Below are positions 26,605-34,236 of a DNA stretch of 64,000 bases, piece by piece. The notes beneath the pieces were generated by a model. The model saw nothing but the letters and a program-made list of their open reading frames with translations, was not told the DNA's origin and searched no databases. Positions within the stretch are counted from its first letter, which is position 1; every line of letters starts with the position of its first letter. Origin of the DNA: Chersky-840 sp963838775 (GTDB taxonomy: Bacteria; Actinomycetota; Acidimicrobiia; Acidimicrobiales; UBA8190); NCBI GenBank assembly GCA_963838775.1, contig CAWISP010000001.1, positions 257,563-321,562 of the forward strand, read 5' to 3'. A program made the translations under genes and the position numbers.

Positions 26605-27704
26605 TGGTGACGCTCCACCACGTCGAGGATCCGGCGTCGAAGCACGGCCACATCGAGGTCGGGGGCGATGCCAAAACCCGAACTATCCAGGCTGACACCC
26701 CCGATGAACTCCACGGGGGCGTTGCCGAGCACCGCTAGCCGAACATCGTCGACCATCTGCCCGGTGTTGTTCTCATAGACTGCCACAGCCTTGGCGCCGC
26801 GCACCGCGTTGGCAAGCGCGCCGGAGGGGAACGGGACAAGGGTGACCGGTCGCGCCCAGCCAACTCGCACACCTTCCTGGCGTAGCGAGCGTACGGCGGC
26901 GCGTACATAGGCCCCGGGCGTCCCAAAAGCCACGACCACCACGTCTGCGTCCTCGGTCATTCCCATGTCCGCCATCGGGGTGACCTCTCGGAGCATGACG
27001 GCTGTGTGTTCAGCACAAGCCGCGTAGTGGACGGCGAGGTCGTAGCCCACGTCGTCTCGCTGCTTGACCGAACCGAGGAACGACACCAGCTTGGCATGGC
27101 CCGTCCCGCCGCTCTCCCCCGTCAGGGCCCACTCGGTCGACGGGGTGGCCCCGAAGTCCATACTGCCCACGTCAACCGAGCGCGCCGTATGAGCCAGGTA
27201 GTAGTCCCCGAACACGAGCACCGGGTTGCGCCACGTCGCCGCCAGGTGAAAGGCCAACTGGACGAGCTCCGCCGCCTCGGCGACATCGACCGGGGCGAGC
27301 ACGATGTGGCGATAGTCGCCGTGCCCACCACCGCGTGTCGCTTGCCAGTAATCACCCTGGGCGCGGGCCATGTTCAGGACCACCAGCGGGAGGCGGGCGA
27401 GGGTGATCTCGGCCAACGATTCCTGCATCAGCGACAGTCCCTGGCCCGTCGAACCGGTGGCGGCCGGTGTACCCGTGGCGGCCGCACCCCACGCCATGCC
27501 GACGGCCTCGAGCTCGCTCTCGGCGTTCATGCACACCCCGCCCACTTCGGGAAGGCGCCTGGCCATGTGCTCGAGGACCTCGGTGAACGGCGTCATGGGA
27601 TAGCCGGCGAAGAACCGGCACCCAGCGGCGATCATGGCCTCGGCAATGGCCTCGCTGCCGTGGAGCAGGCGGCGCGTCGACGTGGTGGCGACCGGGGTGG
27701 TCAT
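26601..27704 (-). CDS. korA: 2-oxoacid:ferredoxin oxidoreductase alpha subunit
   Basis: 367 residues from ATG 27704, which overlaps the ferredoxin stop (ATGA). It has the pyrimidine-binding fold with GYPMTPFTEVLEHMA, NAESELEAVGMAWGAAATG and TGSTGQGLSLMQES. The C-terminal domain II contains AVYENNTGQMVDDVR. Works with KorB as the TPP catalytic heterodimer. The frame stays open upstream across the ferredoxin and gamma genes, but those are real genes in other frames. Confidence 0.88.
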   Translation of the reverse strand: MTTPVATTSTRRLLHGSEAIAEAMIAAGCRFFAGYPMTPFTEVLEHMARRLPEVGGVCMNAESELEAVGMAWGAAATGTPAATGSTGQGLSLMQESLAEITLARLPLVVLNMARAQGDYWQATRGGGHGDYRHIVLAPVDVAEAAELVQLAFHLAATWRNPVLVFGDYYLAHTARSVDVGSMDFGATPSTEWALTGESGGTGHAKLVSFLGSVKQRDDVGYDLAVHYAACAEHTAVMLREVTPMADMGMTEDADVVVVAFGTPGAYVRAAVRSLRQEGVRVGWARPVTLVPFPSGALANAVRGAKAVAVYENNTGQMVDDVRLAVLGNAPVEFIGGVSLDSSGFGIAPDLDVAVLRRRILDVVERHQ

Positions 27705-28024
27705 CGTCCGACAGGGCTCTCGATCGGGGTCTCGTACTTGTAGACCTGGAACACGAAGTCGGGACAGATCTGCGAACACGCCCTGCACCCGGTGCACCCA
27801 GCCAGGAGCCTGGGGTACCGATATCCCCTGGCGTTCAGCTCGTGCGTGGTCATCACCAAGACCCCCGGAGGACAGGCCGCGATGCACAAGTCGCATCCCT
27901 TGCACGCGTCGACATCGATCACAACCGTCCCCCGGATCAGCACGGTACCGGCCTCGGGGGGCGAACCGCCCGAGGATCGGCCCGTCACGAGCACGCCGCC
28001 CCGGACGTCGACGTGGCGGGCCAT
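27701..28024 (-). CDS. korD: Ferredoxin-like delta subunit with two 4Fe-4S clusters
   Basis: 107 residues. Two cluster motifs are complete: CKGCDLCIAACP and CTGCRACSQICP, each with a distal Cys partnering the other. It relays electrons from the TPP site to ferredoxin. It overlaps the gamma-subunit gene by 40 bases and the alpha gene by four. The order gamma-delta-alpha-beta is the usual Kor/Vor operon order. Confidence 0.9.
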   Translation of the reverse strand: MARHVDVRGGVLVTGRSSGGSPPEAGTVLIRGTVVIDVDACKGCDLCIAACPPGVLVMTTHELNARGYRYPRLLAGCTGCRACSQICPDFVFQVYKYETPIESPVGR

Positions 28025-28581
28025 GCCTCGTCCACGACGCCTTCCAACGCGCCGGCGCCGATCTCGAGGGCGCGCTCGTTGAGCTCGCGATGCTGGGTTC
28101 TGTAGCCGGGGACACTGGCGCGGGCCCCCTCACGGAGGGCATCGAGTGACACGAACCGTGTCGCCGTGGACAGAGCGCCGAGCATGACCATGGCAGCCGC
28201 GATGACGTTGCCGGCATCCAGAGCCAGATCGGAAGCGGGTACCTCGACCACCCTGAGGTTCGCACGATCAAGGGCACCCTCCCACACGGTGGTGTTGACG
28301 AGGATGATCCCCCCGTCACGAACCCGGCTCAGGGTGGGGCCCGCGTATTCGTGGTGGAGGACCAGTGAGGCCCAGGCCGATCCAACCGTCGGCGGCGACT
28401 CGATGACGTCGTCCGCCACGACCAGGGTGGCATCGGTGTTGCCCCCTCGCATCATGCCGCCGTAGCTACCGAACAGCTGTACGTCGCGACCCTCTTCCAG
28501 TGCGGCGCGGGCTAGGACCTGCGCGGCGAGCTGCACGCCCTGGCCCCCGATGCCGGTCAGCAGCACTTGGCGCTCCACCAC
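27985..28581 (-). CDS. korC: 2-oxoacid:ferredoxin oxidoreductase gamma subunit
   Basis: About 198 residues. Contains VLLTGIGGQGVQLAAQVLARAAL, GSYGGMMRGGNTDA and the usual gamma-subunit fold. The start is uncertain. GTG 28581 is used here. GTG 28566 has GGAG six bases upstream and may be better, while an ATG at 28656 would start inside the promoter/operator described below and is unlikely. First gene of the four-subunit operon and preceded by its own promoter. Confidence 0.85.
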   Translation of the reverse strand: MVERQVLLTGIGGQGVQLAAQVLARAALEEGRDVQLFGSYGGMMRGGNTDATLVVADDVIESPPTVGSAWASLVLHHEYAGPTLSRVRDGGIILVNTTVWEGALDRANLRVVEVPASDLALDAGNVIAAAMVMLGALSTATRFVSLDALREGARASVPGYRTQHRELNERALEIGAGALEGVVDEAWPATSTSGAACS

Positions 28582-28636
28582 ACCTCCGTTGCCAGCTCCG
28601 CCCGCCGGTCGGGCGACCTCGACGACCAGAGCGCTG

Positions 28637-28666
28637 ATCTTATGGACCGAGAACATCGTTCTGCAA
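28637..28666 (-). promoter_or_regulatory. Promoter with embedded operator upstream of korC
   Basis: On the minus strand: -35 TTGCAG (28661-28666), an 18-bp spacer and -10 TAAGAT (28637-28642). Overlapping the spacer is a perfect inverted repeat AGAAC-ATC-GTTCT (28650-28662). A repressor bound there would block RNA polymerase. The same -10 box and a near-identical repeat occur at the same spacing before the acyl-CoA-ligase gene. Confidence 0.7.
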
Positions 28667-28724
28667 GTACCCGTCGGGCGGGGGTCACTCCCACCCAGGG
28701 CGTGGTCGCCACCTCGTCACGGGG

Positions 28725-30209
28725 TCATCCTCGCTCAGGGAAGCCGATCAGATCGACGAGCAACTGGCGCTGCACCTGGCTTGTCGATGCCGTGCGGGGA
28801 ATCTTGTCGACGACGGCTAGCCGGCGGGGGTGCTTGTAGGCGGCCAACCTCCCCGAGCACGCGGCGCGGAGGTCGGCAAGGTCAGGGACCGGTTCACCGG
28901 GAGCCACCACCACCACGGCACACACGATCTCGCCCCACTGCGCGTCGGCCACGCCCACGACCGCCACGTCGGTTAGCCCTGGCAACCCATCCAGCACGGC
29001 TTCAACCTCCGGCGGAGCGACCGTCTCGCCCCCGGTGCGGATCACGTCGCGGGCGCGCCCGACAATGGTGATGTATCCCTCATCATCGGTCTCGGCGAGA
29101 TCACCTGTGTCGTACCATCCGTCGATCAGTGCTTCGGCCGTCGCCTCGACGTCGTCGAGGTAGCCGTCGAACAACAACGGTCCGCGCACCCACAGTCGAC
29201 CGTCGGGAGCGACGCGCACGGTGGTGAGCGGACCGGGCACGCCGCAGCTGCCGGGCTTACGCTCGATGTCCGCGTGCCCGAGAACGGTGATCCCCCCGGC
29301 CTCTGTCGACCCGTAGAAGACGCGCACTTGCGCATCTGGCAGCGCGTCGGCGATGGCCTGCAGCAGGTCGGGAGGTGTGGCCGAGGTGCCCGTGTCGGCG
29401 AAGCGGATCGAAGACAGGTCGTATCCGCCCTCCCCCCGGGTCGAGGGTGCTCCGAGCAGTCGCGTCCATACGGCGGGTACGCAGTTGAGGCGGGTGGCCC
29501 GGTGGCGTTCGACCGCCTCCCCGATCTCCTCGGCCGTGGCAGAACGGACGAAGACGACGGTGTCACGCGCCTGCCACTGCTGCAACGCGATCGTCCAGGC
29601 GCCCATATGGAAGAGGGGATACGGACAGACCATGGCCCCCCGCGGTTCGAGAAGCGCACCCGGGAGTGAGCGCAGGACATTTGCCCGGTGCGAGAGCACC
29701 GCTCCTTTGGGCGATCCCGATGAACCGCTCGTGTAGAACACGACATGGGCATCGTTCTCGGAAAGGGGTTCGTCGACTTCTTCTGCCCGCTCCGACGCAC
29801 TGATCCGGGCCAGGTCCCCGAGCGTGACGACGTCGAACCCGAACTCCTTGCCGAGCGACGAGCCGTCGCCCTCATGATCGGGATCGACCACGAGGAGGCC
29901 GGGTCGGACACGGGCCAGCACCATCGCAGCTTCGTCCCTGCGCCAGGCGCCGTTCAGAGGCACAAAGACAGCCCCCAGTTTTGCCAAGGCGGCAAAGACC
30001 GGAATGCTCTCGAGAGCGGTGTCGCTCCAAACGACTACGCGCGTGCCCACGGCGACACCCCGAGCGCGAAGAGTGCGAGCAGTGCGGTTGGCCGAGGAGT
30101 CGAGCTCCGCGAACGTAAGCGACTCGGCACCGAGGGCGGCTGCCAGGCGATCAGGCGCCGCCCGAGCCGCGGCCCGGAATATGTCCCCAATCAGCAATTG
30201 CCCGGTCAC
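28725..30209 (-). CDS. AMP-forming acyl-CoA synthetase-like enzyme lacking the A10 lysine
   Basis: 494 residues from GTG 30209 (GGGAGG 10 bases upstream). ANL-superfamily motifs: VFYTSGSSGSPKGAVLSH (P-loop), GSTEAGG, GWYDTGDLAETDDEGYI and GRARDVIRTGGETVAPPEVE. The C-terminal A10 motif, normally PR(T/N)xxGKVxR with the lysine needed for adenylation, reads PRTASTSQVQR, so the lysine is absent and one residue is inserted. It may activate a carboxylic acid poorly, use only the thioester half-reaction, or act differently. It shares a regulatory region with the divergent TetR gene and is upstream of the Kor operon. Confidence 0.85.
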   Translation of the reverse strand: MTGQLLIGDIFRAAARAAPDRLAAALGAESLTFAELDSSANRTARTLRARGVAVGTRVVVWSDTALESIPVFAALAKLGAVFVPLNGAWRRDEAAMVLARVRPGLLVVDPDHEGDGSSLGKEFGFDVVTLGDLARISASERAEEVDEPLSENDAHVVFYTSGSSGSPKGAVLSHRANVLRSLPGALLEPRGAMVCPYPLFHMGAWTIALQQWQARDTVVFVRSATAEEIGEAVERHRATRLNCVPAVWTRLLGAPSTRGEGGYDLSSIRFADTGTSATPPDLLQAIADALPDAQVRVFYGSTEAGGITVLGHADIERKPGSCGVPGPLTTVRVAPDGRLWVRGPLLFDGYLDDVEATAEALIDGWYDTGDLAETDDEGYITIVGRARDVIRTGGETVAPPEVEAVLDGLPGLTDVAVVGVADAQWGEIVCAVVVVAPGEPVPDLADLRAACSGRLAAYKHPRRLAVVDKIPRTASTSQVQRQLLVDLIGFPERG

Positions 30210-30267
30210 GCTCCCAGATCCTCCCGCACCCGTAGGCTTCGCCAGCCCTTGTGCCGCCAGATCGCAG

Positions 30268-30293
30268 ATCTTAGATTGTGAGAACACTGTGCT
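30268..30293 (-). promoter_or_regulatory. Promoter and operator upstream of the acyl-CoA-ligase gene
   Basis: Minus-strand -10 TAAGAT (30268-30273) with an inverted repeat AGAAC-ACT-GTGCT (30281-30293) that begins seven bases beyond it. Spacing and sequence match the korC promoter, with one mismatch in the repeat. Located between the divergent ligase and TetR genes, the normal position of a TetR operator. Confidence 0.65.
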
Positions 30294-30345
30294 GCCCGCC
30301 GTTGACCCGAGGGCCGGTCAGCCGGGAACGCCTGACGGGAGAGCC

Positions 30346-31014
30346 ATGGCCAGACCTTCGATGACCGAGCACCTCGCGCACCGGGCCGTCGAGCGCGCCG
30401 TCGCCGGGCGACGGGCCGAGTACGAGCGCGAGATGGCGCGGATCGTCGAGTCCACCTTTACCGTGATCGAGCGCACGGGGACATTGGAACCCTCGATGCG
30501 CGTGATCCTGGCAGAGGCGAACCTGTCGACCCAGGCCTTCTACAGGTACTTCGCATCCAAGGACGAACTCATGCTGGCCCTGCTCGACGAGGGGCGTCGT
30601 CGACTCCTGTCGTCCCTTCAACGCCGCATGCTGCGTTCGACCGTGCCAGAAGATCAGGTGCGAGCGTGGGTCCAGGGAGTTCTGGCCCAAGCGGCGACGG
30701 TAGGAGCGGCGTCGCGCACGCGCCCATGGGTGACGAGTGAGCAGCGCCTGGCCGAATTGTTCCCCGAGGAACAGCAAACCTCGGTCGACTTGCTCCTGGG
30801 GCTGCTCTACGGGCCCATTCGCCAACTTCGGGGTGCGTCGGACAGACGAGGCCGAAACGGAGAAATCACCGACAACGCGGTACGTCAGATGGCTGTCATG
30901 GTGTACCGGCTGGCTTTCGCCACGCTGCGCTCCCACCTCGCGACCGGCACCAAGCCCAGCTCCAGCGAGACCGAAGACCTTGTGGGCTTCTGCATCCGGG
31001 GGGTGACGCTATGA
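30346..31014 (+). CDS. TetR-family transcriptional regulator
   Basis: 222 residues from ATG 30346 (gggaga upstream). N-terminal helix-turn-helix with LEPSMRVILAEANLSTQAFYRYFASKDELMLALLDEGRRR, the TetR_N consensus. The C-terminal ligand-binding domain is mostly alpha-helical without family hallmarks. It overlaps the cupin gene by four bases. Probably represses its own promoter, the divergent ligase gene and the Kor operon through the AGAAC-N3-GTTCT repeats; the inducer could be an acyl-CoA or aromatic acid. Confidence 0.87.
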   Translation: MARPSMTEHLAHRAVERAVAGRRAEYEREMARIVESTFTVIERTGTLEPSMRVILAEANLSTQAFYRYFASKDELMLALLDEGRRRLLSSLQRRMLRSTVPEDQVRAWVQGVLAQAATVGAASRTRPWVTSEQRLAELFPEEQQTSVDLLLGLLYGPIRQLRGASDRRGRNGEITDNAVRQMAVMVYRLAFATLRSHLATGTKPSSSETEDLVGFCIRGVTL

Positions 31015-31361
31015 GCGCGGAGCGGATTCTCGGCGATATCGGCTCGAAGGTCGTCTACGAGGACGACTCGGTGCGGGTCTGGCGGCTCGAGCTCGCCCCC
31101 GGCCAGGAGAGCCCGATCCACCGACACGAACTCGACCACCTTTTGATCCAGGTAGCGGGCGATCGGATCGCGGTGATCCCGGAGCCCGACACCGAGGGGC
31201 CATTCACCGAGGAGATGGCAGTCGATGTGATTCCAGGCGCCTTGGTCCATGTCGACAAGGGTGGCGTAGAGCGAGCGCGTAACGTCGGCACCAAGGACTA
31301 CCTAGAGATCATCGTGGAACTCAAGAGCAATCTCGACAGGCGCTACCAACTAACACTCTGA
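31011..31361 (+). CDS. Cupin-domain protein
   Basis: 116 residues, a single cupin barrel. Motif 1 is visible as PGQESPIHRHELDHLLIQVAG with metal-type His residues, motif 2 as VIPGALVHVDKGG. Its ATG overlaps the TetR stop (ATGA), so it is translated together with the regulator. It may be an oxygenase, an isomerase or a ligand-binding accessory of the Kor/ligase pathway. Specific reaction unknown. Confidence 0.75.
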   Translation: MSAERILGDIGSKVVYEDDSVRVWRLELAPGQESPIHRHELDHLLIQVAGDRIAVIPEPDTEGPFTEEMAVDVIPGALVHVDKGGVERARNVGTKDYLEIIVELKSNLDRRYQLTL

Positions 31362-31502
31362 ATCATCGGTCCCAACCTGAGCTGGAATGCGTAAGCCCTG
31401 CTCGGAGAACACCACTCGCGTCCAAGATGCGTACGCCATTGCGGTCATGGAGGCACCCACCAACCGACCTGGTGCCAGCAACAATCTTCCAGTGTTCCGC
31501 AC

Positions 31503-33491
31503 TTATGGCGTTAGGCCATGCGACACGAAAAGCTGGTCGCCGTAGGGATGGCCGAATAGTTCGGGATGGCTATCGTCTGCCCTGACCCTTTCCTCCAACC
31601 GTACGAGCGGTAGTTGGGGAAGCCGTTTCCATGAGAGCAACGACACTGGGTTCTCGATAACGCAGAACCGCGACGGATCAACACGTTTCACGTGCTCAAC
31701 GATCTGTTGTTGTAGAGGGCGATCCGCCGTGTAAAGCCAGACATTGAACCAGTCCGTCGGGGGCCCTTCTCCGGTCCAGAAGTAGAGACTGTCCATTGCT
31801 GGGAGTGTGACGAATGTAGAGCATTGGGCGCGGATGGCCTGCGACAAGGACTCCAGGGGACCGGCCTGACTGGCGGGGAGGTGAATCAAGTCCGATCCGA
31901 GCAACGTGACCGGGGTGTTGGCGTGGTAGCTCCTCATCTCGGATGACAGGTCACCCACGAAGACCGAGGACAGCCACGCGAGGCCGGCCAACACGGCGAT
32001 CGGTGCCGACAAGCCCACGGCGTGGCGACCCCCGCGAAGGCGCGCTGCGACCAGGCCAGGGGTTATGTGGTGCACGCCGTCGTGGACGCAAAGAATGCCC
32101 ACCACGACGATGAGCAGGGATGACCAGCGGACCTGGGCCCCTGCGACGGGAAATGCCAACAGCCCCTCGAGTACGGCCAGGGCGACGAGTGCAACCCGGG
32201 CGACTCGCTCCGATTCGCTCGCCTCAACGGGAGGGATCGCCCCGAAGAAGACAAGCGGAAGGGCCACGAGGAAAGTGTTGGTGAAGGTTGGTGAAGGTTT
32301 TGGCGAGAGAAAGGTGGCCTCCTGCAGTGCACAGTAGAGAATCAGCAATCCGACCGCTACATGCGCGTAGCCGTCCACCAGGCCGGGTGCGGGATTCCGG
32401 CTCCGATATCGGCGATAGAAGACGGACCCGGCCAGACAGACGATGCCCCAAACCTCCACCCACATCGGAACGGAAAGGGGAATGGTGCCGGCGTACGAGA
32501 AGCGCGCCGGGTCGATGAACAGACCGCGGACGAGGTCAACCGGTTGCGTCCCTGAAACGAGCGCGATGATCACGATGACGGCACCCATGATGGCGCCTCC
32601 GAGGAAGAAATGGTAAGCATCACTAGCATGGACGAGCCCCTGGAAACCACGGTCCAGAGTCACGACAGCGACCGCTCCTGCCGCCAAGGTCACTGCGAGG
32701 GCATACTTGAGCGCCCAAGAATCTGTGGCATGGCCCGCGGCGACCGCGGCGACCGCGATGAGCAGGAAAGGGGTACCTGCAAACAGAACCGCCGCCATCG
32801 CCCGGGGAAGACGCATCGTCCTTCGCGGGGGCGCCAGAGCCAATCCCGCAAACAACAGAGCAATCGAGGCGAATGCCCCCGCGTTGACCACGGTAAGCAC
32901 CAACGCAGCCACGGTGGCGCCCAGAACCATACTTCCGCTGGACCACTTACCCTGTGCGACTAATGCCAGACCGATGAGGGCCACGGCAAACAACAGGGAC
33001 ACAAAGAGCATGGGGTGCATGGACTCGTCTACGAACGAGAGAATCAGTAGCACAAATGTACCGACCTGCGTAACGATGCCGGCGAGGACGTTACGGGTGA
33101 ACATTTTGATGGCCACACCGAAGCCGACGCTAGCGAGAAGTGACACAATCAGGGTCACGATGCGACCATTGTCGAGCGTGACCGGTAGCCACGTAAAGAT
33201 GGTCGAGGACGCCTCATAAAAGAAGGGTCCGAACACACTATAGACGTGGGTATACAGACCCCCGTGGTGCGCGAACACGTTCACGGTGCTCAGCACGTAG
33301 CCCTCATCGTCCCACGCCGCCCAAGAGTTGAACGTGGTGTAGTACCCGAACCAAACGCACAGCGCACTGACTGAGGCAAAGCTCGCCACCGACACCCAGG
33401 CGCGGAGCATTCCCGATCGCGCATTGAGCCCGGGCGTGGAAACGTCCATGCGAAGAGGAACACCTTGGTGTGCTCGGCTTGTCTCGGACAT
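31503..33491 (-). CDS. GT-C-type multi-spanning membrane protein (glycosyltransferase 39-like)
   Basis: About 662 residues from ATG 33491 (MSETSRAH). A first helix is followed by an extracytoplasmic loop with SWAAWDDEGYVLSTVNVFAHHGGLYTHVYSVFGPFFYE; the Asp-Asp-Glu cluster resembles the catalytic loop of ArnT/PMT-like lipid-linked-sugar transferases. Ten or more helices follow, then a soluble C-terminal domain. Predicted to move a sugar from a polyprenyl phosphate in the cell envelope; acceptor unknown. The open frame continues about 63 codons upstream into Arg/Pro-rich non-protein-like sequence. Confidence 0.7.
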   Translation of the reverse strand: MSETSRAHQGVPLRMDVSTPGLNARSGMLRAWVSVASFASVSALCVWFGYYTTFNSWAAWDDEGYVLSTVNVFAHHGGLYTHVYSVFGPFFYEASSTIFTWLPVTLDNGRIVTLIVSLLASVGFGVAIKMFTRNVLAGIVTQVGTFVLLILSFVDESMHPMLFVSLLFAVALIGLALVAQGKWSSGSMVLGATVAALVLTVVNAGAFASIALLFAGLALAPPRRTMRLPRAMAAVLFAGTPFLLIAVAAVAAGHATDSWALKYALAVTLAAGAVAVVTLDRGFQGLVHASDAYHFFLGGAIMGAVIVIIALVSGTQPVDLVRGLFIDPARFSYAGTIPLSVPMWVEVWGIVCLAGSVFYRRYRSRNPAPGLVDGYAHVAVGLLILYCALQEATFLSPKPSPTFTNTFLVALPLVFFGAIPPVEASESERVARVALVALAVLEGLLAFPVAGAQVRWSSLLIVVVGILCVHDGVHHITPGLVAARLRGGRHAVGLSAPIAVLAGLAWLSSVFVGDLSSEMRSYHANTPVTLLGSDLIHLPASQAGPLESLSQAIRAQCSTFVTLPAMDSLYFWTGEGPPTDWFNVWLYTADRPLQQQIVEHVKRVDPSRFCVIENPVSLLSWKRLPQLPLVRLEERVRADDSHPELFGHPYGDQLFVSHGLTP

Positions 33492-34236
33492 GAGGTTAGT
33501 GAGTTTGGGCCCCCGCTTTGACGTCCACGGAACGACGCAGAGTGCTAGCCTGACGCGGGAGCAGTCTAACCGGGAGCTGCGAGCGCGGCCCGTCCGGGGA
33601 GCATACGAGACCGACGCAGGCCGTTCCGGCGTTGCTTTCGACAGGAGCTTGACCACCACCGAATGCCGGAATGGTCGCAAGCCACCCCGGAGACGATGTC
33701 AAGGCACTGAAGGTGAAGGCAGCGACGAGAATGGCACCGCACCCGAACCACGTGGCAATGGCCAGCGAAATGCTTCGCCACCATTTTGAGTCATCGTGTT
33801 CCCACCGCCGCCAATGCGCCTAGAACCAGCCCCCGGCTTGCGTGAACGGCAAGAAGTAGACACTCGGGGCGGCCTTCTAGGTGTCGAACAGCGATGCGCC
33901 GATGACAATGACGGGGGGCCGATTGCCAATCGCCCAATCGCCCTCCATTCACGCGCATCGGCGTCCCTCTAGGTTACTTCGGGCGTCAAAATGCTCGTCA
34001 CCTTATTCTCTGATCGACCGGTGCCACTCTGCGCTGCACCAGACCGATGACGTTTGTCCCACGATTCCCGATCCTGTCTTTCTGGGACGAATCGCGGGCT
34101 CCTGCGGCGCCAATCCTCAAGAACCGGAGGACGCCGAGAAGTCTTCGGCAGAACGCGCCCTCGCCACCCAGTGACTGTGGTCGGAGAATCGCGAGCCGAT
34201 CAGAGCTGGAATAACGAAACCAGACCCCAAAGGACG
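33492..34236. other. Intergenic stretch without a recognisable gene
   Basis: About 745 bp between two minus-strand envelope genes. Short open frames occur on both strands but have no family resemblance, no good ribosome binding site and skewed Arg/Pro composition. No inverted repeat, tRNA or IS end was seen. It probably contains the promoter of the downstream membrane-protein gene. Confidence 0.5.

Noticed and set aside
33424..34174. Small ORFs between the two envelope genes
   Set aside because: No ribosome binding sites, no family resemblance, biased composition.
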